The notes: a model not told the origin generated them from the sequence alone. A DNA stretch of 64,000 nucleotides from Photobacterium carnosum (GCF_002849605.1 NZ_NPIB01000025.1:1-64000); one strand, 5' to 3'. Positions 19,292 to 29,591 are shown, numbered from the stretch's first letter. Numbers and translations: made by a program.

Positions 19292-20533
19292 TTAGGATGC
19301 CGCAACACTAGCTTGTAAACTACGTACATCTGAGCCATCAGGGCTTTGATACACGGCAAGCCCAAATTGAGGCAAAATGGCTAACACATGATCAAAAATA
19401 TCTGACTGAACCGCTTCATAAAAAGCCCAGCGTGTATCATTAACAAACACATAAATTTGAACGGGTAATCCCTGAGCACTTGGTTCTAACTCGCGTACAA
19501 GAAAAGTCATGTCTTGGCGAATTTTACTGTTTTGTTTTAGGTAAGCTTCTAAGTAGGCGCGAAATACCGTTATGTTAGTTAATTGAAGTGCATGTGCGTT
19601 ACTTGTCGTGATTTCAGCATTTCTCTTGGTTATAAAGTCCGCCACATAAGGGATTTGCGATAATTTTTGTTGTTGCTGTTCATCGATAAATTTAATAGTT
19701 TCAATATCAATTAGCACTGAACGTTTAATGCGTCGACCACCAGATTCTTGCATTTGACGCCAGTTAATAAACGAGTCTTGTACTAATGCATAAGCGGGAA
19801 TATTGGTAACGGTATTATCCCAGTTTTTTACTTTAACTGTTGTTAAAGAAACTTCATCAATACTGCCATTAGCACCATATTTATCCATTTGGATCCAATC
19901 ACCCACTTTAACCATTTGGTTAGCTGACAGTTGAATACCTGCGACAAAGCCTAAAATAGTATCGCGGAAGACTAATAATACTAAACCTGTTGCAACGCCT
20001 AGGCCACTTAAAAAGTAAATTGGTGAGCGGTTAGCAAGCACTGAAATAGCAATAATAAACCCAATAAAAAAGATAATAAGTTTTGATAATTGAACAAAAC
20101 TTTTTACCGGCAAATTACGGCTGATTTGATTAATATCGGCCATATCATTAGTGGCATCAAGGAAGGCATAAGTACTTCTTACTAATACAATAATCAACCA
20201 TAAGCTTAATGTGCGATCAATAAAGCTACTGAGGAGTGCATGTTTATCTAATACAAGTGGTATAACAAGATTGAGCACCATTGCAGGGATGGTTAATGAG
20301 AGCTTTTCAAAGACTTTATGCCGTACCATGACGTGTCCCCATGTTGCTTGGGAACGTTTAATAGCGGAGCGCAATATCGCGAGCAATCCCCAGCGAACAA
20401 AGACATAAACTAAGAAAGCGACTACACAACAAAGTATTATAAAGACAGCGGTTGAAATACTATCTTGTGGTTGAACATTAATCCCAAGCTGTGACATGCC
20501 ATTAGCAATGTCTAAGCGTATTTTATGGCTCAA
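19292..20533 (-). CDS. MscS-family mechanosensitive channel, YbdG type
   Basis: 413 residues, close to the 415 of E. coli YbdG. There are five hydrophobic segments in the first 200 residues. The pore-lining helix and beta domain follow: GLGVATGLVLLVFRDTILGFVAG, then the MscS signature VGDWIQMDKYGANGSIDEVSL and a long cytoplasmic C-terminal cage. By family it gates under membrane tension or osmotic downshift. It is monocistronic and divergent from the RNase H gene. A second, larger MscS-family gene lies at 39631-41289. Confidence 0.9.
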   Translation of the reverse strand: MSHKIRLDIANGMSQLGINVQPQDSISTAVFIILCCVVAFLVYVFVRWGLLAILRSAIKRSQATWGHVMVRHKVFEKLSLTIPAMVLNLVIPLVLDKHALLSSFIDRTLSLWLIIVLVRSTYAFLDATNDMADINQISRNLPVKSFVQLSKLIIFFIGFIIAISVLANRSPIYFLSGLGVATGLVLLVFRDTILGFVAGIQLSANQMVKVGDWIQMDKYGANGSIDEVSLTTVKVKNWDNTVTNIPAYALVQDSFINWRQMQESGGRRIKRSVLIDIETIKFIDEQQQQKLSQIPYVADFITKRNAEITTSNAHALQLTNITVFRAYLEAYLKQNSKIRQDMTFLVRELEPSAQGLPVQIYVFVNDTRWAFYEAVQSDIFDHVLAILPQFGLAVYQSPDGSDVRSLQASVAAS

Positions 20534-20748
20534 AACTGAACTCCAAACTCACCTGTAAATAAAAATGTAAGTTGCTCGATATTGTCATTGGTTTGAGAAC
20601 ACATTGATAATGAATACGAGTATTTTTTTATAGTGGTGTTTATCTTAGCATAATCAGAAAGGTACATTAGTGGTAGAATCTTAGAATACTAAGTCTGTAT
20701 GTTCGTTTGAGCAATCAGTACGATATTAAAGAGAGTGTGGAGAAACAG

Positions 20749-21519
20749 GTGGCCAAAAAATATTATGTTGTTTGGAGTGGTCGTGAACCGGGTATTTACA
20801 GTGACTGGGCAAGTTGTAAGCAGCAAGTAGATAAATTTGCAGGGGCACGATATAAATCATTTCCAACCCAAGCTGAAGCGGTCACAGCTTTTGGAAAACC
20901 AGCGCAAATTTCTGGTTCATCACCACAATTTAAAAAAACATCAGCAAAACGTACCACAGCAAGTAAAGGTTCATTAACCAGTGAACAAGTCCATGCGTTA
21001 ACGGCTGACGTTAAAATTTTCACGGATGGTGGCTGTGATCCTAACCCCGGTAAAGCGGGATCTGGATTGGCGTTATACCGTAATAACCAGCTAAGTGAGC
21101 TATGGTATGGCTTATATGAGCCGATGGGCACCAATAATACGGCCGAGTTAAATGCACTTCATCAAGCGCTGATCTTAGCCGAAAAGGTATTGGCTCAAGG
21201 GTCTGCCGTGGCGGTTTTTTGTGATTCAAAATATTCGATACAATGTATTACCCAATGGGCGATAACATGGCAAAAAAATGGTTGGAAAAAGGCTGGCGGT
21301 GAGATAAAAAACCTCGCGTTAATTCAACAAATGTTCACTCGTTACCAAGCATTAAAATCACAACTTATGATTCACCATGTCAATGGTCATGTCGGTATTG
21401 AAGGTAATGAACTTGCTGATCGGATGTCAATTTTAGCGGTTGATACAAAAGTCGTTGATTTCTGTTTATATCAACCGCCTTATGATTTACCTGCTTTACT
21501 TGCACTTCGCGCAGGTTAA
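20749..21519 (+). CDS. Ribonuclease H1 with N-terminal viroplasmin (hybrid-binding) domain
   Basis: 256 residues from GTG 20749, chosen because GGAG lies seven bases upstream and the product then starts with the standard MAKKYYVVWSGREPGIY hybrid-binding domain; a TTG at 20707 is in frame but lacks support. After a Ser/Thr/Lys linker comes the RNase H fold, with catalytic D (KIFTDGGCDPNPG), E (NNTAELNAL), D (VFCDSKYS) and D (GNELAD). It degrades the RNA strand of RNA-DNA hybrids. It is a eukaryotic-type RNase H1 arrangement, distinct from RnhA. Confidence 0.92.
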   Translation: MAKKYYVVWSGREPGIYSDWASCKQQVDKFAGARYKSFPTQAEAVTAFGKPAQISGSSPQFKKTSAKRTTASKGSLTSEQVHALTADVKIFTDGGCDPNPGKAGSGLALYRNNQLSELWYGLYEPMGTNNTAELNALHQALILAEKVLAQGSAVAVFCDSKYSIQCITQWAITWQKNGWKKAGGEIKNLALIQQMFTRYQALKSQLMIHHVNGHVGIEGNELADRMSILAVDTKVVDFCLYQPPYDLPALLALRAG

Positions 21520-21612
21520 TAAACCATTGGAATATTTATTGCTCAGTTACAAATTAATCTCTGCGTTAGCGGAATGATTTGCAATTGAGCTATTTATTAT
21601 TAACGTAGAGCA

Positions 21613-22515
21613 CTATTTAATATTTAGTTGGTTCTTTATTGCACGTTGTAGAAAATCATTTAATAACGTTAGTCGAGACGTTTGTCGTAATGACGGTTTA
21701 TAAAGCATAAATAGATCAATTTTGGGTAATTGATAATCCGCTAATATTTGGACTAATATTCCCGAATCTAATGCTGCTTGAACTTGAAAGTTAGGTTGTA
21801 TTGTTATTCCCGCACCTTCCATCGCCGCTGCGAGCATCGCTTGTCCACTATTGATTGTAAATCGCGATGAAATACGCGGTGAAAAATGATCGCCAGCTTG
21901 ATTTTTAAAGCACCAACAATAGGCATTATAGGCTGTTGTGTGTCTCAAACATTGATGATGCTCTAATGCTTTTGGTTCTCGTGGAACACCGTGTTGTTGT
22001 AAATATTCTGGCGTAGCACAAGCAATCATCTCGAAGCTGCAAATTTGGTGTCCGACTAAAAACTCATAACCTTCAATACGATCATGAAAAATAAGATCGT
22101 AGCCATTTCGATGAATATCTGGTGGATTATTATCTAATGTTAAATTGATTTCTAATTGTGGATATTGTTGAATAAATTGACCTAATAAAGGGGAGAGTAG
22201 GCTAATACCTAAATTTACACCGCAATATATCTTCAACTTACCCACTGGCTCATTGAGATCCAGATAAATGTCTTCTTGGGCGGCTTTCATTTCCGATAAA
22301 ATGTTAAGGCACCGTCGATGAAATTGTTCGCCAGCGGTGGTTAGCGCTTGAAAACGTGTTGATTTAGCGAGTAATTTAACACCTAATGACGATTCTAATC
22401 CGTGAATGTGCTTGCCTACCATTTGTGCACTGATATCACGTTCTTCTGCGACTGCCGCAAATGAACCTAATTCAACCGCTCTTACAAAGATTTCAATGCT
22501 TGTTATACGATCCAT
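21613..22515 (-). CDS. LysR-family regulator, AaeR-like
   Basis: 300 residues from the ATG at 22515 (AGGA nine bases before; product MDRITSIEIFVRAVELGSF). An ATG six codons earlier is in frame but poorly placed. It has an N-terminal winged helix (about 1-60) and a LysR substrate-binding domain. It is divergent from a DUF1656-HlyD-FUSC operon, the layout of E. coli aaeR/aaeXAB, so it probably activates that operon in response to an aromatic acid. The effector is inferred. Confidence 0.85.
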   Translation of the reverse strand: MDRITSIEIFVRAVELGSFAAVAEERDISAQMVGKHIHGLESSLGVKLLAKSTRFQALTTAGEQFHRRCLNILSEMKAAQEDIYLDLNEPVGKLKIYCGVNLGISLLSPLLGQFIQQYPQLEINLTLDNNPPDIHRNGYDLIFHDRIEGYEFLVGHQICSFEMIACATPEYLQQHGVPREPKALEHHQCLRHTTAYNAYCWCFKNQAGDHFSPRISSRFTINSGQAMLAAAMEGAGITIQPNFQVQAALDSGILVQILADYQLPKIDLFMLYKPSLRQTSRLTLLNDFLQRAIKNQLNIK

Positions 22516-22686
22516 TTTGGCAATTCCTAACAAAAAATTGTGATAATTTCTATCATTAGAAACTCATAGTTGTGATTGTATTCCATATTCGTATCTTTAT
22601 TTAAGTTAATAATATGACTATGATTACACTTTATTGTAAATAAATTTTTTATTACTTATATAAACTCACAGTAGCGGACAACAACC

Positions 22687-22902
22687 ATGCTAAATCTCGT
22701 ACCTAAAGAGATTGCTATCGGAGAAATTTACTTTCCGCCTCTTCTGATTTCAGGTTTTATCGCAATTATTTGTACCTCTTTAACTGTCCGTCTTTTTAAT
22801 ACGGTTAAATGGTATCGATATGTATCAAACCCACCGTTAGTTGAGTTATCGATTGCAGTTATTTATACCGTGCTCATTAGTACGTTTATTTTTCCGTCAT
22901 AA
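22687..22902 (+). CDS. DUF1656 (AaeX-like) small membrane protein
   Basis: 71 residues, two membrane segments (about 17-35 and 52-69) and the N-terminal signature LVPKEIAIGEIYFPPLL of DUF1656. It is the first gene of the efflux operon, followed by the membrane-fusion and FUSC genes. The ribosome site is weak. E. coli AaeX is about 67 residues. The function within the pump is unknown. Confidence 0.88.
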   Translation: MLNLVPKEIAIGEIYFPPLLISGFIAIICTSLTVRLFNTVKWYRYVSNPPLVELSIAVIYTVLISTFIFPS

Positions 22903-22969
22903 TGATTTCAAACTATGTTAAGAGATCGTTCTAATACTCTGTAGTAATTTGAATATAATAGAGATAACC

Positions 22970-23875
22970 ATGTTTAAACGCTTATTTATTACTAGTAGTT
23001 TTGTCATTATTGCGCTTGCTGCAATTGGCTGGAAATACCAACAATATATTATTAATCCTTGGACGCGAGATGGTTTAGTTCGCGCTCAAATTGTCCAAAT
23101 TACACCACGGGTTACTGGGCCTATTATTGCATTGAATATAAAAAATAATAGTGAAGTAAAAACAGGCCAAGTTCTTTTTGTTGTTGATCCTCGACCTTAT
23201 GAAATAGCAGTAGAAAAAGCGAAGGGAAATCGAGATCAAGCAAAAGCACAATTGCAGCGAGCACAAGATGAAGCAACACGAGAGCGTGAATTAATACACC
23301 GCCAACCTGGTGCTATTTCTCAAATGACATTAGTGCAGCAAAAAATATCAGTGAGATTAGCTCAAGCGGGCGTTGAAGCGGCTCAAGCGGTATATGATCA
23401 AAGTAAATTAGATTTAAGTTTTACTAAAGTGACCGCTCCTGTTGATGGTTATATTACTAACTTAAATGTAAATATCGGCACTCAAGTTGTCGCTAATCAA
23501 CCCGTAGTTGCTCTTATTGATAAGCATAGTTTTTGGATTGAAGGATTTTTTAAAGAAACAGATATTAAAGATGTGGCTTCAGGTGATAAAGCGACGGTGA
23601 CCTTAATGGCGTATGGCGATCAACCATTACAAGGCTCTGTTGAGAGTATTGGTTATGGTATTTCCCATAAAAATGGCAGTACAGGGCTTTCTTTATTACC
23701 AAATGTGAATCCAACATTTCAGTGGATCCGTTTAGCTCAACGTATTCCCGTTCAAATTCGTTTAGATCATATTCCTGATGGTATTCAATTTCGTATTGGT
23801 TCTTCTGCTTCTATTGTTATTCATAAAAACCAACAAAATCAGAGCTTAATCGAAATGGTTAAGGGTATGCTATGA
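22970..23875 (+). CDS. HlyD-family membrane fusion protein, AaeA-like
   Basis: 301 residues from ATG 22970 (a TTG at 22949 is in frame but poor). There is one N-terminal membrane anchor (about 5-22), then a biotinyl-lipoyl half-domain (VQITPRVTGPIIALNIKNN), a coiled-coil hairpin with many Gln and Ala (about 80-145), the second half-domain (KVTAPVDGYITNLNVNIGTQV) and a beta-barrel. It couples the FUSC pump to the outer envelope. The last four bases overlap the FUSC gene (ATGA). Confidence 0.92.
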   Translation: MFKRLFITSSFVIIALAAIGWKYQQYIINPWTRDGLVRAQIVQITPRVTGPIIALNIKNNSEVKTGQVLFVVDPRPYEIAVEKAKGNRDQAKAQLQRAQDEATRERELIHRQPGAISQMTLVQQKISVRLAQAGVEAAQAVYDQSKLDLSFTKVTAPVDGYITNLNVNIGTQVVANQPVVALIDKHSFWIEGFFKETDIKDVASGDKATVTLMAYGDQPLQGSVESIGYGISHKNGSTGLSLLPNVNPTFQWIRLAQRIPVQIRLDHIPDGIQFRIGSSASIVIHKNQQNQSLIEMVKGML

Positions 23876-26052
23876 GTACAAGACGCTGGGTAATGCCATT
23901 AAAAGTTGCTACAGCTTTAACGCTATCCATCGTCATTGCTTTAGCTTTGGGGTGGAATAAGCCTTATTGGGCTGCTTTTGCTGTGATTGTAATGGCTGCA
24001 ACAGAAACTAATGGTCATTCTTTAAAAAAAGGTCGTCATCGAATCATTGGTACGTTTGCTGGTGTTATTATTGCTTTCGTTTTAATTGATTTATTTGGTC
24101 AACAACCTTTAGCTTTTCTGTTGGTTTATTCTTTGATTATTGCTGTGTGCATCTATCAACAGACAAATCCTAAAAATGGTTATGCGTGGACTATCGGGTT
24201 GATGGTGTCATGCGTCATTATTGTGATGGGGAAATTATCAGCAGAACAAACCTTTACTATTGCTGCACTTAGATTACAAGAAACCATTCTTGGCGTTATT
24301 TGTTTTAGCTTTGTTTTTAGTGTTTTTAGCCCTGTATCTAGTCGTATTGTGTTACTTAATACGTTACTAAGTAACGCTAAAACTAAGCAAGAAAAGATAG
24401 AACAAGCGATTATTGATATTCAATCGAATGAAATGTTAAGCCGTAATGTTTCATGGAGCGATAGTTTAAAATATTTAGCCCGTATCGATGATTTACTGCA
24501 AGCAGCGAAAACAGATAGTTATCAAATCAACAGTGAGTTTCCCATTTGGGAGACAATAAGAAATGAGCAAAACCAATGGGTTCTACTGGGTGGACATTTG
24601 TCTGAAGCCATTAATCTTATTGACGAAAAGTTTACGACGGAACAAAAACAAGCGTTAATCGCGGTATTAACAGCGCTCAAAAATAGATATATAAATTCAA
24701 TCACCTTATTGAGTTATGTCGTTGAAAATCCACAGGCGACGAATCACTGCATTCGTCAGCATATGGTTGATCACATTTTATTTGTGGCTCCATTTTCATT
24801 GGATTCATTACTTAATTGTAAAGAATTACATCATGGTGCTTTAATGATGTTGGCACAAAACTTAGCTAAGATGGATGCGTTGCAAGCGTCGATATACCAA
24901 CATTTGACTCAAGCGATTTTGAGTGAAAGTCCATCAGAGATAACGCTAAAAAAGAAACCATCATCTGCTTTGTTTAATATATCTTTAGATTCCGAACGAC
25001 TTATTAATGTTTTTAAGATCTTAGTGATTTTTTGGATCAGCGTTGGCTTGTGGCTTTTTATTCCCATGCAAGGGGGAGTAATGATCGTGCTGTTAAGCCT
25101 TGTCTTTGGTAGTGTTGCTTTATCGTTACCCTTTGTAAGCCCGCGTTATATATTAATGCATATGATCGTTTGGTCTGTATTAGCACTATTCCAATATATT
25201 TTTATTCTGCCTCACTTAAGTCAACTTTGGCAATTAGGGTTATTTTATTTTATCAATGTCTTTGTACTTTGGTTTTATTTTAATCAACCGCAACAGGTAT
25301 TTCATCGCTTATTGGGTTGTCAAAATTTGATGTTAATGACAACCAGTGCGATTCAACTCACACCGACCTATAGCGTAGGTACGTCACTGTTAACGATTAC
25401 GCTGCTATCTATCAGTTTGTTGGTTATTTTCTGGGTTTATAATGGCATTTATTCAAGTCAGCCTGAATATGTGTTTTTACGTCAGCTTAGTCAATTTCGA
25501 ATTCGATTACATTTCGGATTAAAAAAACTGGTTAATGAAAATGCGAATAAACTCCTTTCATTGAGTTTTTCAACACCAGTACAAGCGGTATCACTTGCAG
25601 AAATGGCGAGTACAAAAATTAGCTGGGCGAACTATGAGCAGATCGATCAAACGCAAGTAACAACATTACTTAACTTAGGTTATCGCTCTTGTTTTTATTA
25701 CCGTTCATTTACCGATAACTATGAACAATGGCAAGCAACGCAATACAATCAAAGCATTAATACGTTTATTGTTGGGTGTGTTCAGGAGCTTATTGCGATC
25801 ACTGGGGTTACGATGATCTGTGAAAATGTTGCTACAACACATGCTTCTAAGTTAGTCGTATTACAGAATAAGTTAACAGACTACAAAGATAAATTACCAT
25901 CATTTTATGGTCAACTTACTCCAGATGAAATGGATAAAATTTACCAATTAATCACATCTCTTTTACTCTTAATGGGGTCTCTTGAGAATGTTACTGAGCA
26001 AGTGATGAAACAGTCTTTATATCAATTAAAGTTTACGCCATTTGGATTATAA
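23872..26052 (+). CDS. FUSC-family efflux pump, AaeB-like
   Basis: 726 residues. Two sets of membrane helices (about 8-150 and 380-530) enclose a soluble helical region, which is the FUSC/AaeB architecture. It starts in a four-base overlap with the fusion protein gene. E. coli AaeB (655 residues) exports p-hydroxybenzoate; this one is longer and its substrate is unknown. AaeR-like gene order supports aromatic carboxylate export. Confidence 0.88.
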   Translation: MSTRRWVMPLKVATALTLSIVIALALGWNKPYWAAFAVIVMAATETNGHSLKKGRHRIIGTFAGVIIAFVLIDLFGQQPLAFLLVYSLIIAVCIYQQTNPKNGYAWTIGLMVSCVIIVMGKLSAEQTFTIAALRLQETILGVICFSFVFSVFSPVSSRIVLLNTLLSNAKTKQEKIEQAIIDIQSNEMLSRNVSWSDSLKYLARIDDLLQAAKTDSYQINSEFPIWETIRNEQNQWVLLGGHLSEAINLIDEKFTTEQKQALIAVLTALKNRYINSITLLSYVVENPQATNHCIRQHMVDHILFVAPFSLDSLLNCKELHHGALMMLAQNLAKMDALQASIYQHLTQAILSESPSEITLKKKPSSALFNISLDSERLINVFKILVIFWISVGLWLFIPMQGGVMIVLLSLVFGSVALSLPFVSPRYILMHMIVWSVLALFQYIFILPHLSQLWQLGLFYFINVFVLWFYFNQPQQVFHRLLGCQNLMLMTTSAIQLTPTYSVGTSLLTITLLSISLLVIFWVYNGIYSSQPEYVFLRQLSQFRIRLHFGLKKLVNENANKLLSLSFSTPVQAVSLAEMASTKISWANYEQIDQTQVTTLLNLGYRSCFYYRSFTDNYEQWQATQYNQSINTFIVGCVQELIAITGVTMICENVATTHASKLVVLQNKLTDYKDKLPSFYGQLTPDEMDKIYQLITSLLLLMGSLENVTEQVMKQSLYQLKFTPFGL

Positions 26053-26153
26053 ACAGCCTTTATCTGCTAAGGCGTGTAATAAACGATAAGTCATATAATA
26101 AGGTGTTTTAGTCGTTGTGATCGTTAGTGTAGATTGTGAATGACGCCATAAAA

Positions 26154-26185
26154 AAGCCCACTGAGAATATATTATCAGTGGGCTT
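26154..26185 (-). terminator. Terminator downstream of dcuC
   Basis: An 11-base-pair perfect stem (AAGCCCACTGA/TCAGTGGGCTT) with a ten-base loop. On the minus strand it is followed by T6. It may also stop transcription from the convergent FUSC operon. Confidence 0.85.
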
Positions 26186-26213
26186 AGTTCGTTAAATTAT
26201 GGTGTGATAATAA

Positions 26214-27581
26214 TTAAGCGTACATAGGTACTAATACCATCGTACCGATAATGACGGTAACTAAACCACAAAGCACCGGAACCACAGTACGTTTAACGAC
26301 TTCAAATGGACTGATTTGTGCCATACCCGATGTTGCAACAATAACACCTGATACCGGTGAAATAGTACGACCTAGGTTTGACGCTTGTAGCATTGGAATA
26401 ATCAAGAATGCAGGGCTTAAACCAAGCTTAACCGCCAACTGTGGTGCTAACTCAACAAAAGCATAGAAAGGTGCATTACCTGAACCTGTTGCAATTGCAG
26501 CAGCAACAGTTAACGCTGTTAGTAAGAGCATGAGTGCCACGCCGCCAGCACCTGCTTTGTCAGCAAGAGCGAGTAGGTTATCAATTGCCCCAATTGACAT
26601 TAAGCCTTGCGCAAATACACCTGCTGCGACCAATAACATCACAACGCCTTTAAAAGCATCGCCCATACCAGCGTAACAAGCTTCAAGGTTTTCAAGGGTT
26701 TCTTTACCATTGAAACGATTAGTAAAGAAATCAACTACGGCACCAATGACAATAGAAAGTACTACAATAGTATAAATATCAAGAGTTAGACCTGGAATAG
26801 TTTCACCGTTGAATAGGAAAACACCAAAAATAGGTAAGAAAGGTAAAATCGCATAATAAGCAGGTGCTTTGACTTCTATTTCAGAAATATCTAGCTTTTC
26901 CATTGGCGTATTATTTTTCTTATCAAGGTATTTGTTCCAGAAAAATGCAGCGACTGACATCACGATAATGGCACAGATAGAAACGGGTAATACAGTTTCT
27001 ACTGCGAAAACATGTAAAGGTAAGCCTGATTTTTCTGCGGCCACAATTACATCACCAGAGGTTGGTGAAAGAATGATTGCGGCAGGTGAGGCACATACAG
27101 CAGCGGCTGCTGGACGAGAAATACCCATTGCGGTCATCATTGGGAATAAGGTTGCCATTAATAGCACCCCAAGACCCGTTGCAGAGCTTACTGCTAATGA
27201 CATTAGACAGGCAACAATATAAGCCGCAACTAATAAAACATAAGGTGACTTAATAAAAGAAAGAGGTTTTGAAAATTGTTTTACAACAACATTGTTAGCA
27301 CCAATATGGGTCATATATGTTGCGAAACCACATAACAACATAATTTGTAAGCCAAGACCACCGTTGCGGTATTGGAGCATATATTTAACATACTCAAGTG
27401 AGTCTGTTAGTAAATTCCCTGTTGATGTAATGCCTTTTGGCAAGACCGTGTGTCCTAAAAATCCAGCTAGAATTAATAGAAGAATACCCGCAACAAGAAG
27501 TACACCTGCTGCTTTATATCCTTTTACTATGTAATAGCCAACAGCAATGGTGATCACCAAACCAATTAACAATTCCGTCAT
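26214..27581 (-). CDS. dcuC: Anaerobic C4-dicarboxylate transporter DcuC
   Basis: 455 residues and about 12 membrane helices. Stretches match DcuC closely: MLLCGFATYMTHIGANNVVVK, SLAVSSATGLGVLLMATLFP, GSGNAPFYAFVE and QASNLGRTISPVSGVIVA. By family it exchanges fumarate, malate or aspartate for succinate during anaerobic growth. There is a strong Shine-Dalgarno (AAGGAGAGG) before the ATG. It is monocistronic, with its own terminator. Fits the other anaerobic genes here (glpABC, torA). Confidence 0.93.
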   Translation of the reverse strand: MTELLIGLVITIAVGYYIVKGYKAAGVLLVAGILLLILAGFLGHTVLPKGITSTGNLLTDSLEYVKYMLQYRNGGLGLQIMLLCGFATYMTHIGANNVVVKQFSKPLSFIKSPYVLLVAAYIVACLMSLAVSSATGLGVLLMATLFPMMTAMGISRPAAAAVCASPAAIILSPTSGDVIVAAEKSGLPLHVFAVETVLPVSICAIIVMSVAAFFWNKYLDKKNNTPMEKLDISEIEVKAPAYYAILPFLPIFGVFLFNGETIPGLTLDIYTIVVLSIVIGAVVDFFTNRFNGKETLENLEACYAGMGDAFKGVVMLLVAAGVFAQGLMSIGAIDNLLALADKAGAGGVALMLLLTALTVAAAIATGSGNAPFYAFVELAPQLAVKLGLSPAFLIIPMLQASNLGRTISPVSGVIVATSGMAQISPFEVVKRTVVPVLCGLVTVIIGTMVLVPMYA

Positions 27582-27895
27582 GGAAACTCCTCTCCTTAAA
27601 ACTAAAAAAATATGTATTTATGATGTTTTTTTGCATATTTTCATAAATTACGTGAGTAATGTAGCTAAAAAAAAGCTTATGAACGACTGTTAAGCAATCA
27701 ATATATGATCTCATCCATATTTTTATTGGTAATGTTAATTTTTTGGTTTTATTTTTAAGGTTGAATTGACGGATAACTGTTTTTTATCTGTTAAATTTAG
27801 CAAGGTAGAATGCGGTTTTACATTAATTGGGCTATTGTTGGCATTGTTATTTTAATGATATAGCGCACTCAAATGGATTTTTTAATGGTGAAATT
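27582..27895. other. Divergent control region of dcuC and the MFS gene
   Basis: About 314 bases of AT-rich sequence. It must hold both promoters. I see only a half-site (ATCAA) for FNR near 27697 and no convincing full FNR, CRP or NarL site. Confidence 0.4.
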
Positions 27896-29098
27896 ATGAT
27901 AGAAACAAATACATTGGCCTATAAGAAAACCAGTTTTGCGTTGGCATTAGGCTCTTTTATCGTTTTTTGTAATTTGTATTTGTTCCAGCCGATGTTGCCA
28001 TTAATGGCGACTGAATTTTCCGTCTCGGCAACACAAATCAATTGGGTCTTAGCCGCGGCAACATTAATGTTAGCGGTATGCCTTATTCCATGGGCTATTG
28101 CCTCTGAAATCGTGGGTCGGCGCATGATTATGGTGATCAGTTTATTGCTGATGCCAATTGTCGGCGTAGTAATGGTTTTTGCTCATGATTTATTTGCGCT
28201 TACTTTAGCTCGAGGGGTCATGGGTATTTCAGTTGCTGGTTATATTGCCGTTGCTGTTGCTTATATGGCGGAAGAGTTTAGTCCGAAAGCGCTAGTATTA
28301 GCGGTGGGGGGCTATATTAGTGCTAATTCATTAGGCGGAATTGCAGGAAGATTATATGGCGGAATAATTGGCGAACAACTAGGCTGGCATTGGGCGGTGT
28401 TAGGCATGGCTGTTATGAGCTTTATTGGTGCGGTCGTCGTGATTAGATTATTGCCATCACAGCAACACTTTATTCATCACCACCGCCGTCTTCGTATCCA
28501 TGCTTATCAAGTGATCGCGCATATTAAACAACCGATATTATGGCTAGCAATGCTGATTGGTGGTGTGAATTTTGCTCTGTTTGTTAATCTTTATTCAGTA
28601 ACTGGATTTAGATTGGTTGCCGCACCGTTTAATTTGCCTTTAAGTTGGGCGTCATTAATTTTTCTTTGTTATCTCAGTGGCACCATAACATCACGATTGA
28701 GTGGTCGTTGGGCAAGCCGATATAGTCCGTTATCAGGCATGATTTTAGGGGGTGTTTTAAGCCTAAGTGGTCTGTGGTTAGGCTTAATTGAATCACGCGT
28801 CACCATATTGATTAGCTTACTATTATTAAGCTCTGGTGCATTCTTCACTCATTCATTAGCCTATGCTTGGGTGAGCCAACATGCCAAAGTGGCAAAGGCT
28901 ACCGCAACGGCATTATATTTGGTTCATTATTATGTTGGGAGCAGTTTAGGTGGTTTCTTCTTGATATATTGTTGGTTGCATGGCGGTTGGAATACTGTTG
29001 TTATTGGTGGAACATTGTTATACATGGTGATGTTTGTTTTTTGTGGATTATTAATTAAAGCGAAACAACAGTCTGTTTTACCGTTACAGCTCAATTAA
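27896..29098 (+). CDS. MFS transporter, YnfM/arabinose-efflux-like
   Basis: 400 residues from ATG 27896. The upstream in-frame TTG at 27827 would add a non-hydrophobic extension and is unlikely. It has 12 predicted membrane segments and the loop 2-3 motif AIASEIVGRRMIM. It resembles YnfM-type drug/metabolite exporters; substrate unknown. It stands alone, divergent from dcuC and convergent with the small lysozyme-inhibitor-like gene. Confidence 0.85.
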   Translation: MIETNTLAYKKTSFALALGSFIVFCNLYLFQPMLPLMATEFSVSATQINWVLAAATLMLAVCLIPWAIASEIVGRRMIMVISLLLMPIVGVVMVFAHDLFALTLARGVMGISVAGYIAVAVAYMAEEFSPKALVLAVGGYISANSLGGIAGRLYGGIIGEQLGWHWAVLGMAVMSFIGAVVVIRLLPSQQHFIHHHRRLRIHAYQVIAHIKQPILWLAMLIGGVNFALFVNLYSVTGFRLVAAPFNLPLSWASLIFLCYLSGTITSRLSGRWASRYSPLSGMILGGVLSLSGLWLGLIESRVTILISLLLLSSGAFFTHSLAYAWVSQHAKVAKATATALYLVHYYVGSSLGGFFLIYCWLHGGWNTVVIGGTLLYMVMFVFCGLLIKAKQQSVLPLQLN

Positions 29099-29113
29099 CG
29101 TTATTTATAACGA

Positions 29114-29530
29114 TCAATCAATTGTGATGATTAATTTATAATGACTGCTTTCACCTCGACGAGCAAAAGCACGGTATTGGCCAATATGAACACTGTATTT
29201 ACCGCTGTAAGGTAATATGTATTCACCATTATCATTTAGGTCAGCTGAAAAGGGGGTTAAATCAGCAATTCTCTTAAGTTTTTCGTCTAAGAGTATTACC
29301 CATAATTTCGAGCTTTTAGTATCAAGCGTAATGTTTAAATGCTGGCCTTTTTTAGCATAAAAAATATAGTTATTCACATCATAATTGGTCGTTGTTGTTA
29401 TATATTCACCGCTATTGGTACCTGTTTTAAAGTGGATTGTTTCATGACTATCAGCAGCAATGGCCATAAATGAACAACTGCTTAAAATGAGTGCGGTAAA
29501 AAGTAATCCTAATTCTTTGATGTATAACAT
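29114..29530 (-). CDS. PliG-like periplasmic inhibitor of g-type lysozyme
   Basis: 138 residues, with a signal peptide ending near MAIA-AD. The mature part matches the layout of E. coli YcgK/PliG as I remember it: FKTG-NSGEY, NYDVNNYIFYAKKGQHLNITL, then LNDNGEYILPYSGKYSVHIGQ-RAFARR. PliG proteins bind and block goose-type lysozymes, which occur in fish and invertebrates; that would suit an animal-associated marine bacterium. A Cys just before the cleavage region (SSCS) could alternatively make it a lipoprotein. Assignment rests on pattern memory. Confidence 0.65.
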   Translation of the reverse strand: MLYIKELGLLFTALILSSCSFMAIAADSHETIHFKTGTNSGEYITTTTNYDVNNYIFYAKKGQHLNITLDTKSSKLWVILLDEKLKRIADLTPFSADLNDNGEYILPYSGKYSVHIGQYRAFARRGESSHYKLIITID

Positions 29531-29591
29531 AATATGGTTTCTTAAATATTTGATGAACTAATCTCGTATTAGCTATTGAACGAGTGAAAAG

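Noticed and set aside
27640-27720. Possible FNR site upstream of dcuC
   Set aside because: Only a half-site (ATCAA) is present; the other half does not match TTGAT.
29098-29114. CGTTA/TAACG hairpin between the MFS gene and the PliG-like gene
   Set aside because: Five base pairs with no T tail; too weak to call a terminator.
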